Below are positions 5,343 through 5,378 of a DNA stretch of 5,378 bases, piece after piece. Origin of the DNA: Sulfuricella sp. (lineage in GTDB: Bacteria; Pseudomonadota; Gammaproteobacteria; Burkholderiales; Sulfuricellaceae); assembly GCA_030691435.1 (NCBI GenBank), contig JAUYEK010000283.1:1-5378 (forward strand), given 5' to 3'. How positions within the stretch are numbered: the stretch's first letter is position 1; each line of letters starts with the position of its first letter. The notes under the pieces are model-generated. The model worked only from the letters and a program-made list of their open reading frames with translations, did not search any database and had not been told where the DNA came from. A program made the position numbers and the translations under genes.

Positions 5343-5378
5343 GCGAGCTGTCCACCAAACCCTACCTCATTCGCGCCA
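5339..5378 (+). CDS. sspB: ClpXP protease specificity-enhancing factor SspB (first 13 codons only)
   Basis: A GTG at 5339 overlaps the sspA stop by four bases (GTGA) and opens a frame reading MSELSTKPYLIRA to the window edge. E. coli SspB has RRPYLLRA near its N-terminus, and sspB follows sspA in many beta- and gammaproteobacteria. SspB binds ssrA-tagged proteins and delivers them to the ClpXP protease. The overlap and the lack of a good ribosome site of its own suggest coupled translation with sspA. Only the N-terminal tip is visible, so the call rests on position and this short match. Confidence 0.85.
   Translation, partial: MSELSTKPYLIRA

Overview
The window looks like chromosomal housekeeping DNA from a betaproteobacterium. 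The order petA-petB-petC-sspA-sspB, the cytochrome b Qo motif PVWY (the form known from beta- and gammaproteobacteria), and an SspA with a CPFS motif and an MMTLYSG-type start all agree with this. A member of the Nitrosomonadales or a neighbouring order is plausible, but the genus cannot be read from the sequence. No mobile element, CRISPR array, tRNA, rRNA or sign of recent transfer was seen.

Layout. Positions 1-859 (minus strand) hold the first 286 codons of a membrane-anchored HtrA-family serine protease of the DegS/AlgW type; its PDZ domain runs off the left edge. A short divergent region (860-941) separates it from a Nif3/YbgI-like dinuclear-metal protein on the plus strand (942-1688). 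A 263-base intergenic region (1689-1951) carries AT-rich inverted repeats, a perfect TATAAT -10 box and a leader with two hairpins. It precedes the petABC operon (1952-4507), which encodes the Rieske protein, cytochrome b and cytochrome c1 of the cytochrome bc1 complex. A second non-coding region (4508-4712) holds a strong hairpin cluster after petC and a structured leader before sspA (4713-5342). sspB begins at a GTG overlapping the sspA stop and is cut by the right edge after 13 codons.

How the genes work together. petABC encodes a complete three-subunit quinol:cytochrome c oxidoreductase: cytochrome b oxidises quinol, the Rieske protein takes one electron to cytochrome c1, and protons are released to the periplasm. 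sspA (an RNA-polymerase-associated stress protein with a GST fold) and sspB (a ClpXP adaptor for ssrA-tagged proteins) form a separate stress and proteolysis operon. The HtrA protease is an envelope-stress protein and the Nif3-like protein has no settled role.

I did not find a clearly new biological system. The parts least explained by known genes are regulatory: overlapping divergent promoters at 869-921, a 49-codon open frame ending in an ATGA overlap with petA, the inverted repeats and hairpins before petA, mutually exclusive hairpins after petC, and the long sspA leader without a Shine-Dalgarno site.
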